Source: Perilla frutescens
Taxonomy: Eukaryota > Streptophyta > Magnoliopsida > Lamiales > Lamiaceae
Reading direction: 5' to 3'
DNA: 64,000 bases
NCBI GenBank assembly: GCA_026008535.1
Contig: BRKX01000007.1
Location: forward strand, 57,773,001-57,837,000
Notes under the pieces: model-generated
What the model was told of the DNA's origin: nothing
The model's input: only the letters and a program-made list of their open reading frames with translations
Databases searched by the model: none
Part shown: positions 44,277 through 54,600 of the stretch, one piece after another
Numbering within the stretch: position 1 is the first letter of the stretch
Layout of the letters: each line of letters begins with the position of its first letter
Translations under genes and position numbers: made by a program

Positions 44277-45437
44277 TGATGAAGCCACTAAAAGCCTTGA
44301 AGAACTTAATCCGGAGCTGTAAATACGTGGTCCAATTACAAGATTTCAAGCAATACAATTTGCAAGGATTTTTCCAAGCATTTGTATGTAAGAAATTTGA
44401 AGATGACAAAGATGTTGAGAGCAACTCCAAAATTGTTACTTTGCTAGTAATTAAAGATTGGAGATCAAGGTTTGAAGAAGAGAACATGAAGAACTCGTCG
44501 AGTTGTGCATGCGTGCACGAGATCAGATTTTTGGCCCTTTAATTTATTTAATTGAGGGATTGAATTTTATTTAGACTATAGTATTTATTTAATTATGTTA
44601 GACTATAGTTTAAATCGGATTTATTTAATTATTTGGGAGTAATTTTCGTCCATAATAAGCATAGGTTTGACTAGAATTGTATTTAAGGCAATTTCCTACC
44701 TTGAATAGAATTCTAGCTTAGGGAACTTCCTAGTATAGTTAGAGATCCCTTTTGGATCAATTTTTAAGCCTTTTTTGATGATTAATTTCGTTCCCCATAG
44801 GCTTATAAATAGGGGAATCATGTCACATTGATACTTCAGACTATATTTGATTAATTAAGTTTTGCTTTCAATATTGTCTCAACCCCCTTTTAAATCTTTG
44901 TGAGTTTTGATTTAAAATTCATGTTCTTGGAGCTAGCAACTTTAAGTCTTACTCAAGGGTATTGCTTAATCCACTTGAGGGATTAACCGGTATTCGCTAT
45001 CGAAGAGCAACTTGGAGATTTCATCCTTGGGTACGTTCGAGATTCAAGGAGGCTATCGGGTTGTGATTCACATCAACGAATCATCATCCATCAACCATCA
45101 TCGACGACGCCCATCCCCATCGACGCACGCCTCAATTCAGTCCCCCAAGTTCGACCGTTCATTTTATCCGTAAGTTCGTTGCATCCCTATCATATCCTAC
45201 CTTCTCCAAGCCATTCTTCACAAGCCATCACACACGAAAACCTCCATAATTCCAGCCCCTATACACGTTCCTTTCCAGCCCATAAACCTTTGGATTTGTG
45301 TTATATAGTTTGTGTCATTTTTCTAGGTATTTTAGTTGTCTAGATTATCTTATTTTCCTTGTTTTTCAAGTCGGATTGAAATCCTTCATTCGCTGACGTG
45401 TTTCGATTCTTAAGTCTTTCGCTACGTTGTTATTATG
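44277..45437 (+). repeat. 5' LTR of E17 (family D), main part
   Basis: TGATGAAGCCAC start; the last 28 bp (ending GGGTCGTATCA) are at 58723-58750 past E18. GTAAGT at 45170-45175. Its start encodes the tail block LQGFFQAFVCKKFEDDKDVE seen in E20. Confidence 0.85.
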
Positions 45438-45597
45438 TGATGTGACCCGGACAATGAATCCAAGACACGAAGAATACGCAAGAGGAAGACTTTAGGACTC
45501 GAACAACGTCAGCTAAAGAAGGATTCAAACCGACTCGAATTAAACAGTAAAACTTACTAGAAATCGAAGATACGAACTATGACTCGATGAACACACT

Positions 45598-46622
45598 TGA
45601 TGTGACCCAGACAAGATATCTAAGTCAAATCAACAGAACACGTAGCGGAAGACTTAAGAAGGACTCGAAACACGTCAGCTAAAGAAGGACTCAACCCGAC
45701 ACGAATTAAACGGTAAAACTTACTACAAATTTGAACAACGAAAAGAACGACGATGAGGACACTTGGAACACTTGAAGATGGCTGGAATTATGGTGATGGT
45801 GGCGGCGGAAGGCTTTGGTGTAGATGGACTTGGCGGCGGCGATGGTAGTGTTGTGGATTGGATAGATTTGGCGAACCCGTTTTGATAACCCGAACGCGCA
45901 CGTCTAACTTCTCCGGATAGCAATTCTCCCAAGTACTCGATTGTACCCTGAAGAACTTAAATAAGACTATTGATTTGCTAGAACAATAGAATTGTTTGTA
46001 GATAGGTGATCAACCAAAGGATCGGAGACAAAAGGGAGGAATAAATCTCAAACTCATGCAATTGTCTGAATTATGAATGTCACAGGGTGCTCCTATTTAT
46101 AGGAGAGATTATGAACGAAAATTAACCCTAATTAACTAGATAAACATCAAAAAATACTAATCCTAATCAATCTAGGATAAAATCAAAAGATACCAAAAAT
46201 AAGATAACAAAAATCTATCTAAAATCTAACTAGATAAGGATAAATCCCACAATGGATTTGGGCCTGTATTTCCACACCATCTTGGACCTTAGAACTCGAT
46301 CATGGCCTGAATTAACATGAATAATTTCGTGGCCCATGGTACAATTAATATTACCACCTTTGCATGAAAAACAACAACTCCCGATTTCCCATGCAAACGC
46401 GTATAACTTTTTATGCACACGTCCAAATGGCGTGATTCTTCTTCCTTAGATAGCATGGTGATCCATCTTGGGCTGCTCTTCACTTCATCTTCATGCAACT
46501 TGAATTTGCGACGAATAGAAGCTTGTAAATAAGCTTGCAACTTATTAGCTCGCAAATGCGTTATTGGACCTTTAAACTGCAGCTCCGGATCATCTGGATC
46601 ATTGCTATGCTCGATCTCATCA
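45598..46622 (-). repeat. 3' LTR of E19 (family B)
   Basis: 1025 bp, TGATGAGATCGAGC (from 46622) to GGGTCACATCA (45598). The minus-strand start carries the last 111 codons of the protein. Confidence 0.92.
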
Positions 46623-49036
46623 TTCCCCCCCTGCTGAAAAGAATTCGTCCTCGAATGTGGGGACTCATCATCATCGAACTCATCATCTGCAGAAAAGGGA
46701 GATAAGTCAGCAACATTAAATGTAGATGAACACTTATACTCACCGGGTAAATCAATGCGATATGCATTATCATTGACTCGACTCAGCACGGTGAACGGTC
46801 CATCTCCTCTAGGCATCAATTTCGATTTTCTCAAGTTGGGAAACCGTCCAGGACTCAGATGAATCCAAACGTGATCTCCAGGCTGGAAAATCACTTGCTT
46901 GCGCCGTTTATTCTTTTGAACAGCATTACGTGCGCCAACGGCTTCAATACGCGCACGTACTTTCTCATGCATCTCCTTAACTTGTTCCGCTTTTCTTGTA
47001 CCTTTAACACTTGTTAGATGCTCAACAGGTAAAGGCAACAGATCATTAGGCGTTAGCGGATTAAAACCATAAACAACTTCAAACGGAGACATATTGGTAG
47101 ATGAATGCACAACTCTATTATAAGCAAATTCAGCATATGGCAAACAATCTTCCCATGATTTCAAGTTGTTTTTAACTAAAGAACGCAGCAAAGTACCTAA
47201 GGTGCGATTAACTACCTCAGTTTGTCCATCAGTTTGTGGATGATATGCAGTAGAAAACAACAACTTGGTACCTAATTTACCCCATAGTACACGCAAAAAA
47301 TGTGCAAGAAACTTAGAATCCCTATCACTAACAATAGTTCTAGGTATTCCATGTAAACGCACAACATGTATAAAGAACAGATTGGCTATGTGTATTGCAT
47401 CATCGGTTTTCCTACATGCAATGAAATGAGACATTTTGGAAAACCTATCAACTACAACAAATATAGAGTCTCGACCAGACCTAGACCGTGGTAATCCTAA
47501 TATGAAATCCATAGATAAATCAATCCACGGGGAAGACGGGGCTGGTAGAGGAGTGTATAAACCAGAAGGATGTGAAATAGATTTTGATCTCCTACATGTA
47601 ATGCATCTACTACACACATTCTCAACATCATGCTTCATACGTGGCCAAAAGAAATGTTCATGCAGCAAGTTTAACGTTTTAGACACGCCAAAGTGACCCA
47701 TTAAACCTCCCGCATGCGATTCAAGAACTAACAACTCACGCATAGAAGACTTAGGAATGCATAACTGTGAACCCTTGAACAAGAAACCCTCATGCACAAA
47801 ACATGCAGCATAACACTCAACAAAACAATCAACTATCCAACATGTAGCATATAATGGATCGAACATGGTATAACAAACAATTATGCAATTTTCAGCATGT
47901 TCAACACTATAATTAGATTTCAAATGAGCAATGGAAAAACACAAACTAATTGAATTCAAATACCATGCACGCATCTTACACTTGGTTGGAACAAACAATG
48001 ACTCTCTACTATCCAACCTTTTCATGTACTTCAAGTCAAATCCAAATGTTAAATTAATTCTAAAAAGAAACATGGATTCAACTATGCACATCAAATACCT
48101 ATCAATACTAGAATAGTATAGACGGTACTTACCTCTCTCGATTTCAAGTAACACGTCCTTAAGATAAACAACATGGGTATTGGACGACTTATCTAGAACA
48201 AGCTGATCTCTAAGTCGAACATCATCATGCTCCAACTTCAGCTCTTCGTTGATCTCTTCTTGAGAGTTAGAAACTTCTTCCGAGCTGCCATCAGGGTTGG
48301 ATGTAGCTATTCCAGGCTGCTCAATCTCAAACTCTCTTTTCTCGATCTGCGCATCACTAGAAAAACAATCATTAGTAGCACTGTTCTCAGAAATTAACAG
48401 ATTATCCGACTTACCCGAATCAAATGTTGGATCAATGCATATGGGTTGGGACGGAATTGTAGCTTCACTTATTATGTCTGAATTTAACTGGTGATCTGCG
48501 TTGGATGAACTAGACGACATGTCTTGATGTGAACAAGACTCCAACGGTGTCGTAGTAGGGCTAGGGACGGTGGCGATTGATTCGCTCTCGATAGTTGCGG
48601 CCTTCCTTTCCCTTTCGGCTTTAAATTTTTCTTGCATCCACTTCTGATCCTTAATGACGTCCTCAGGTGCCAAAGGCATCAGTTTGATGGGTCGTCCATT
48701 CCAAACAAAGGAATAAGTGTTGGCGTGACAATCGTGCACTGCTCTTCGATCGAATTGCCACGGTTGACCTAGAAGAATGTGCGTTGCCTCCATAGGAATG
48801 ACATCACATAAAACAGTGTCAGTATATCGACCAATAGCAAATGCGACACTTACTTGACTTGTGATTGTAAGCCGCTGCAACTTATAGGGCTTGGGATGCT
48901 TCTGTGGTACTAGGCCGAGCTTGTCCACTGCATATTGACTAATGGCGTTAAATACACTACCATTGTCAATAATCATGGAACCAATTTTGTCTTGGATGGA
49001 GCAACGGGTGTAGAAAATATCTTCCTGTTGGTCCAT
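46289..49036 (-). CDS. E19 protease / unknown segment / integrase polyprotein
   Basis: Uninterrupted frame of 915 codons. The start ATG (49034-49036) follows the acceptor-like TTTTGCAG by six bases. Residues 5-130: aspartic protease; the catalytic triplet reads D24-N25-G26 instead of DSG (E9 has DSG), which may lower activity. 131-230: acidic, Ser-rich linker. 231-413: segment with no recognised domain, rich in Cys and hydrophobics (KYRLYYSSIDRYLMCIVESM), standing where RT and RNase H should be. 414-480: integrase zinc domain (H441, H448, C475, C478). D510, D571 and E607 form the D,D35E core. 745-785: C-terminal fold. 794-806: SRTNSFQQGGND motif; the rest is LTR-encoded. About 30 bases missing near 46440 relative to E9 extend the C-terminus past its usual stop. 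No gag, zinc knuckle or RT, so transposition needs help in trans. Confidence 0.9.
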   Translation of the reverse strand: MDQQEDIFYTRCSIQDKIGSMIIDNGSVFNAISQYAVDKLGLVPQKHPKPYKLQRLTITSQVSVAFAIGRYTDTVLCDVIPMEATHILLGQPWQFDRRAVHDCHANTYSFVWNGRPIKLMPLAPEDVIKDQKWMQEKFKAERERKAATIESESIATVPSPTTTPLESCSHQDMSSSSSNADHQLNSDIISEATIPSQPICIDPTFDSGKSDNLLISENSATNDCFSSDAQIEKREFEIEQPGIATSNPDGSSEEVSNSQEEINEELKLEHDDVRLRDQLVLDKSSNTHVVYLKDVLLEIERGKYRLYYSSIDRYLMCIVESMFLFRINLTFGFDLKYMKRLDSRESLFVPTKCKMRAWYLNSISLCFSIAHLKSNYSVEHAENCIIVCYTMFDPLYATCWIVDCFVECYAACFVHEGFLFKGSQLCIPKSSMRELLVLESHAGGLMGHFGVSKTLNLLHEHFFWPRMKHDVENVCSRCITCRRSKSISHPSGLYTPLPAPSSPWIDLSMDFILGLPRSRSGRDSIFVVVDRFSKMSHFIACRKTDDAIHIANLFFIHVVRLHGIPRTIVSDRDSKFLAHFLRVLWGKLGTKLLFSTAYHPQTDGQTEVVNRTLGTLLRSLVKNNLKSWEDCLPYAEFAYNRVVHSSTNMSPFEVVYGFNPLTPNDLLPLPVEHLTSVKGTRKAEQVKEMHEKVRARIEAVGARNAVQKNKRRKQVIFQPGDHVWIHLSPGRFPNLRKSKLMPRGDGPFTVLSRVNDNAYRIDLPGEYKCSSTFNVADLSPFSADDEFDDDESPHSRTNSFQQGGNDEIEHSNDPDDPELQFKGPITHLRANKLQAYLQASIRRKFKLHEDEVKSSPRWITMLSKEEESRHLDVCIKSYTRLHGKSGVVVFHAKVVILIVPWATKLFMLIQAMIEF
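46623..46632 (-). promoter_or_regulatory. E19 polypurine tract
   Basis: Minus strand AGGGGGGGAA beside the 3' LTR start. Confidence 0.88.
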
Positions 49037-49909
49037 TTATCCTGCAAAACGAACAAACGTGAAGAAAAAGTAAAGTAGAACCTCACAATTCCTCACAAAC
49101 GCTCGTGTATGTCACTCTTGATTTTTCCACTCGTGTTTAACTCTCAAGTATGTGTGGTGCACGTGTGGAGTGAAATATGGGTGTGGGTGGATCGAAAACT
49201 TCAGCAGCTTCTCTTGACTAGCTCCTCTGGGTCTTCTTCAAGCTCCAACGGATAGAATCAAGCCGGAAGGTTGCTAAGAGTAGAAGTAGGCGTGTGGAAT
49301 GAGTAATTCAGCTGGTGGTGTATGTGGACCACGGGTGTATGGGTGTACGGGTGTACGGGTGTATGGGTGTATGGACTATGTGGTGTATAAGGTGAACCGG
49401 GTGTATATGGAAGAGATAAAATTTTTGAGCCCTTTAGTGTGTAGGATCGAAAATATGGATGGATAAGGGTGAAGGATTTGATTAGATATGGATGAGGATG
49501 GAAAGATCTTGAATAGATGTAGATTAGGATGAAATCTATCTAAACAAGGTAAGAAATCTAATGGATAAGGGAAAAAGGATTTTGGATGTGTGAACACAAT
49601 CTAAGAATCCCTAAAAAGATGGAAACAAATCTAAAAACAAGGAATTGAGATCAAAAACACAAAACAAACTGAATTTTCGTTTTTTTTATTTTTTTTTTCG
49701 ATTTTTTTTTTCGGCGATTTTTTTTTTTTGCTGAAGGGATTTCGATCCCTTTGCTCTTTTACTCTTTTTTTTTTCAATGAATAATAATCAGATTACAATA
49801 GATACGATGCAAAATTTAAATGACACGTACGACAGAAAACTGACACGTAGATGACACGTCGGATTGAACCACGACCAGCAGAGCTGACGTGGCTCTGATG
49901 CCAAATTTA
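49037..49909 (-). other. E19 5' leader with primer site
   Basis: ACACCCAT-type repeat (about 49330-49375), A-rich tract (49679-49778), primer site TGGCATCAGAGCCAC (minus) at 49889-49903. Candidate intron: donor GTAAGT at 50030-50035, acceptor ending at 49042. Confidence 0.83.
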
Positions 49910-50934
49910 TGATGTGACACAGACAAGATATCTAAGTCAAATCAACAGAACACGTAGCGGAAGACTTAAGAAGGACTTGAAACACGTCAGCTAAAGAAGG
50001 ACTCAACCCGACACGAATTAAACGGTAAAACTTACTAGAAATTTGAACAACGAAAAGAACGACGATGAGGACACTTGGAACACTTGAAGATGGCTGGAAT
50101 TATGGTGATGGTGGCGGCGGAAGGCTTTGGTGTAGATGGACTTGGCGGCGGCGATGGTAGTGTTGTGGATTGGATAGATTCGGCGAACCCGTGTTGATAA
50201 CCCGAACGCGCACGTCTAACTTCTCCGGATAGCAATTCTCCCAAGTACTCGATTGTACCCTGAAGAACTTAAATAAGACTATTGATTTGCTAGAACAATA
50301 GAATTGTTTGTAGATAGGTGATCAACCAAAGGATCGGAGACAAAAGGGAGGAATAAATCTCAAACTCATGCAATTGTCTGAATTATGAATGTCACAGGGT
50401 GCTCCTATTTATAGGAGAGATTATGAACGAAAATTAACCCTAATTAACTAGATAAACATCAAAAAATACTAATCCTAATCAATCTAGGATAAAATCAAAA
50501 GATACCAAAAATAAGATAACAAAAATCTATCTAAAATCTAACTAGATAAGGATAAATCCCACAATGGATTTGGGCCTGTATTTCCACACCATCTTGGACC
50601 TTAGAACTCGATCATGGGCTGAATTAACATGAATAATTTCGTGGCCCATGGTACAATTAATATTACCACCTTTGCATGAAAAACAGCAACTCCCGATTTC
50701 CCATGCAAACGCGTATAACTTTTTATGCACACGTCCAAATGGCGTGATTCTTCTTCCTTAGATAGCATGGTGATCCATCTTGGGCTGCTCTTCACTTCAT
50801 CTTCATGCAACTTGAATTTGCGACGAATAGAAGCTTGTAAATAAGCTTGCAACTTCTTAGCTCGCAAACGCGTTATTGGACCTTTAAACTACAGCTCCGG
50901 ATCATCTGGATCATTGCTATGCTCGATCTCATCA
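49910..50934 (-). repeat. 5' LTR of E19 (family B)
   Basis: 1025 bp, TATAAATA at 50406-50413. The terminal block reads GTGTCACATCA against GGGTCACATCA in the other copy. Confidence 0.92.
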
Positions 50935-51616
50935 ACACTTGATACGTCTAAGGGTAGCTGGAATCTGATGGTGAACGACGGCGGATGGCGGTGGAGTGTT
51001 GGTGATGGCGGCGGTGGTTTGGTAGAAGGATAGAACAGATCGGTGAACCCGTGTTGAATCAACCCGAACGCACTCGTCTAACTTCTCCGGATAGCAATTC
51101 TCCCAAGTACTTAATTATACCCTGAAGAACTTAAATAAGACTATTGAAGTGCTAAAACAATAGAATTGTAGATAAAAGTTTGATCAACCGAAGGATCGTG
51201 AGACAGATTGAGAATAACTCTTTATTTCTTGCAATTGTCTGAATTATGAATGTCACAGGGTGCTCCTATTTATAGGAGAGATTATGAACGAAAATTAACC
51301 CTAATTAACTAGATAAACATCAAAAAATACTAATCCTAATCAATCTAGGATAAAATCAAAAGATACCAAAAATAAGATAACAAAAATCTATCTAAATCTA
51401 ACTAGATAAGGATAAATCCCACAATGGATTTGGGCCTGTATTTCCACACCATCTTGGACCTTAGAACTCGATCATGGGCTAAATTAACATGAATAATTTC
51501 GTGGCCCATGGTACAATTAATATTACCACCTTTGCATGAAAAACAGCATCTCCCGATTTCCCATGCAAACGCGTATAACTTTTCATGCACACGTCCAAAT
51601 GGCGTGATTCTTCTTC

Positions 51617-54600
51617 TCACGTCTTCATGATACCTTCTTCATCATCAATAGATAGCATGGTGATCCATCTTGGGCTGCCCTTGACTTCATCTTCATGCAT
51701 TTCGAATTTGCGACGAATAGAAGCTTGTAAATAAGCTTGTAACTTCTTAGCTCGCAAACGCGTCATTGGACCTTTAAACTGCAGCTCCGGATCATTTTCT
51801 TCATTGCCTTGTATGACCTCATCATTCCCCCCCTGCTGAAAAGAATTCGTCCTCGAATTCACAGGCTCATCATCATCGAACTCATCATCTGCAGAAAAGG
51901 GAGATAAGTCAGCAACATTAAATGTAGATGAACACTTATACTCACCGGGTAAATCAATGCGATATGCATTGTCATTGACTCGACTCAGCACGGTGAATGG
52001 TCCATCTCCTCTAGGCATCAATTTCAATTTTCTCAAGTTGGGAAATCATCCAGGACTCAGATGAATCCAAACGCGATCTCCAGGCTGGAAAATCACTTGC
52101 TTGCGCCGTTTATTCTTTTGAACAGCATTACGTGCGCCAACGGCTTCAATACGCGCACGTATTTTCTCATGCATCTCCTTAACTTGTTCCGCTTTTCTTG
52201 TACCTTTAACACTTGTTAGATGCTCAACAGGTAAAGGCAACAGATCATTAGGCGTTAGCGGATTAAAACCATAAACAACTTCAAACGGAGACATATTGGT
52301 AGATGAATGCACAACGCGATTATAAGCAAATTCAGCATATGGCAAACAATCTTCCCATGATTTCAAGTTGTTTTTAACTAAAGCTCGCAGCAAAGTACCT
52401 AAAGTGCGATTAACTACTTCAGTTTGTCCATCAGTTTGTGGATGACATGCAGTAGAAAATAACAATTTGGTACCTAATTTTCCCCAAAGTACACGCCAAA
52501 AATGTGCAAGAAACTTAGAATCCCTATCACTAACAATAGTTCTAGGTATTCCATGTAAACGCACAACATGTATAAAGAACAGATTGGCTATGTGTACTGC
52601 ATCATCGGTTTTCCTACATGTAATGAAATGAGACATCTTGGAAAACCTATCAACAACCACAAAAATACTATCTCGACCAGATCTAGACCGTGGTAATCCT
52701 AATATGAAATCCATAGATAAATCAATCCACGGGGAAGACGGGGCTGGTAGAGGCGTGTATAAACCAAAAGGATGTGAAGTAGATTTCGATTTCTTGCATG
52801 TTATACATCTACTACACACATTCTCAACATCATGCTTCATACGTGGCCAAAAGAAATGCTCATGCAGCAAGTTTAACGTCTTAGACACACCAAAGTGACC
52901 CATTAAACCTCCCGCATGCGATTCAAGAACTAACAACTCACGCATAGAAGACTTAGGAATGCATAATTGTGAACCCTTGAACAAGAACCCATCATGCACG
53001 AAATAACCATCATAAGCACGAGATTTTGAGCAACAATCAGCATATATGGGTGCGAAAAACTCATCACATGAATATAACTCCTTAATTGCATCAAATCCCA
53101 ACATCTTAGCATGCATAAGGTTCAAGAGAACGTACCTTCTCGACAATGCATCAGCTACAACGTTTTCGGCGCCTTTCTTGTACTTGATGACGTACGGGAA
53201 AGACTCGATAAACTCTACCCATCGTGCATGTCGCTTGTTTAGATTTTGCTAGCCTTTCAAATGCTTCAAACTCTCGTGATCCGTGTGAATCACGAACTCC
53301 TTAGGCCACAAATAGTGCTGCCACGTTTCTAAACCTCTCTTGAGTGCGTACAGCTCCTTGTCATAGGTCGAATAACGAAGGGCTGCATCGTGGAGCTTTT
53401 CACTAAAATATGCGACTGGACGCCGTTCCTGCATCAAAACAGCACCAATCCCTTTGCCCGAGGCATCACATTCAATCTCAAAAGTTTTATTAAAGTCCGG
53501 AAGAGCAAGAACAGGCGCATTACATAAACATGATTTTAAAGTGTTAAACGCATGCTCTTGAACAGGACCTCATTCAAACTTTCGATCTTTCTTGCTTAAC
53601 TCAGTAAGCGGCGCGGCTATGCTGGAGAAATCGCGCACAAAGCGACGATAAAAGCCAGCAAGGCCGTGGAAAGACCTCACATCACTCGCAGACTTAGGAG
53701 TGGGCCATTCCTCAATCGCTTTGATTTTGGAACGGTCTACTTCTATACCACGTAAACTTACAACGAAGCCTAGAAAAATGACTTCACTCATGCAAAAAGA
53801 ACACTTAGACAGATTACCATATAATTTTGACTCTCTAAGAAGCTCAAAAACGTGTCTAAGGTGCTGCATATGTGTATGTGTCGTGTCACTGTAAATCAAA
53901 ATGTCATCAAAATACACAACAACATACTTTCCAATCACTTCACGTAAAACATGATTCATCAGATGCATAAATGTGCTTGGTGCATTAGTGAGACCAAAAG
54001 GCATAACAAGCCATTCATACAAACCATGCTTAGTTTTAAATGCAGTTTTCCATTCATCACCTTCTTGCATACGTACTTGAAAATAACCAGAACGCAAATC
54101 AATTTTAGAAAAAACACGCGAACCAGATAACTCATCAAGCATATCATCTAATCTAGGGATGGGAAAACGATACTTTACCGTGATTTTATTGATTGCACGG
54201 CAATCCATGCACATACACCATTCGTTGTTCTTCTTTGGCACTAGAATCACTGGAACGACGCACGGGCTTAAGCTTTCTCGAATTTGCTTCTTCTCCAACA
54301 GCTCTTTGACTTGTCTATCTATCTCTTTAGTCTCGTCGGGAGACGTCCTATAGGCTGGTCGGTTGGGAAGCACGGCTCCGGGGACAAAATCGATCTGATG
54401 CTCGATTCCTCGTACTGGTGGCAGTCCTCCGGGTATCTCCTCAGGAAAAACGTCCTTGAACTCATCAAGTAAGGGCTGCACATCACTATGCAAACACTCA
54501 TTAGTAGCACTGCTCTTAAATGTGAGTAGAACAAGGGGCATACCTGCTTTAACGGCTTTCTGAACTCCTTTTGCTGAAATAAACAAGCTCTTCACATGAG

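Larger units (their letters stand above)
45598..50934 (-). mobile_element. E19: intact non-autonomous protease-integrase element (family B)
   Basis: 5337 bp with ACACT duplication (45593-45597; 50935-50939). LTRs of 1025 bp each differ at about ten positions by eye (about 1%). Same plan as E9 but with the open frame preserved. It was inserted into the LTR of its own autonomous relative. Confidence 0.92.
45438..51824 (-). repeat. 3' LTR of E18, split by E19
   Basis: Pieces 45438-45597 and 50940-51824, net 1045 bp, equal in length to the 5' LTR. E19 entered at ACACT. Confidence 0.9.

Noticed and set aside
46230..46418. Small Cys-containing frames (CCFSCKGGNINC) repeated in several LTRs
   Set aside because: They recur only within family B LTR copies, past the pol tail, without a start context; LTR sequence, not a gene.
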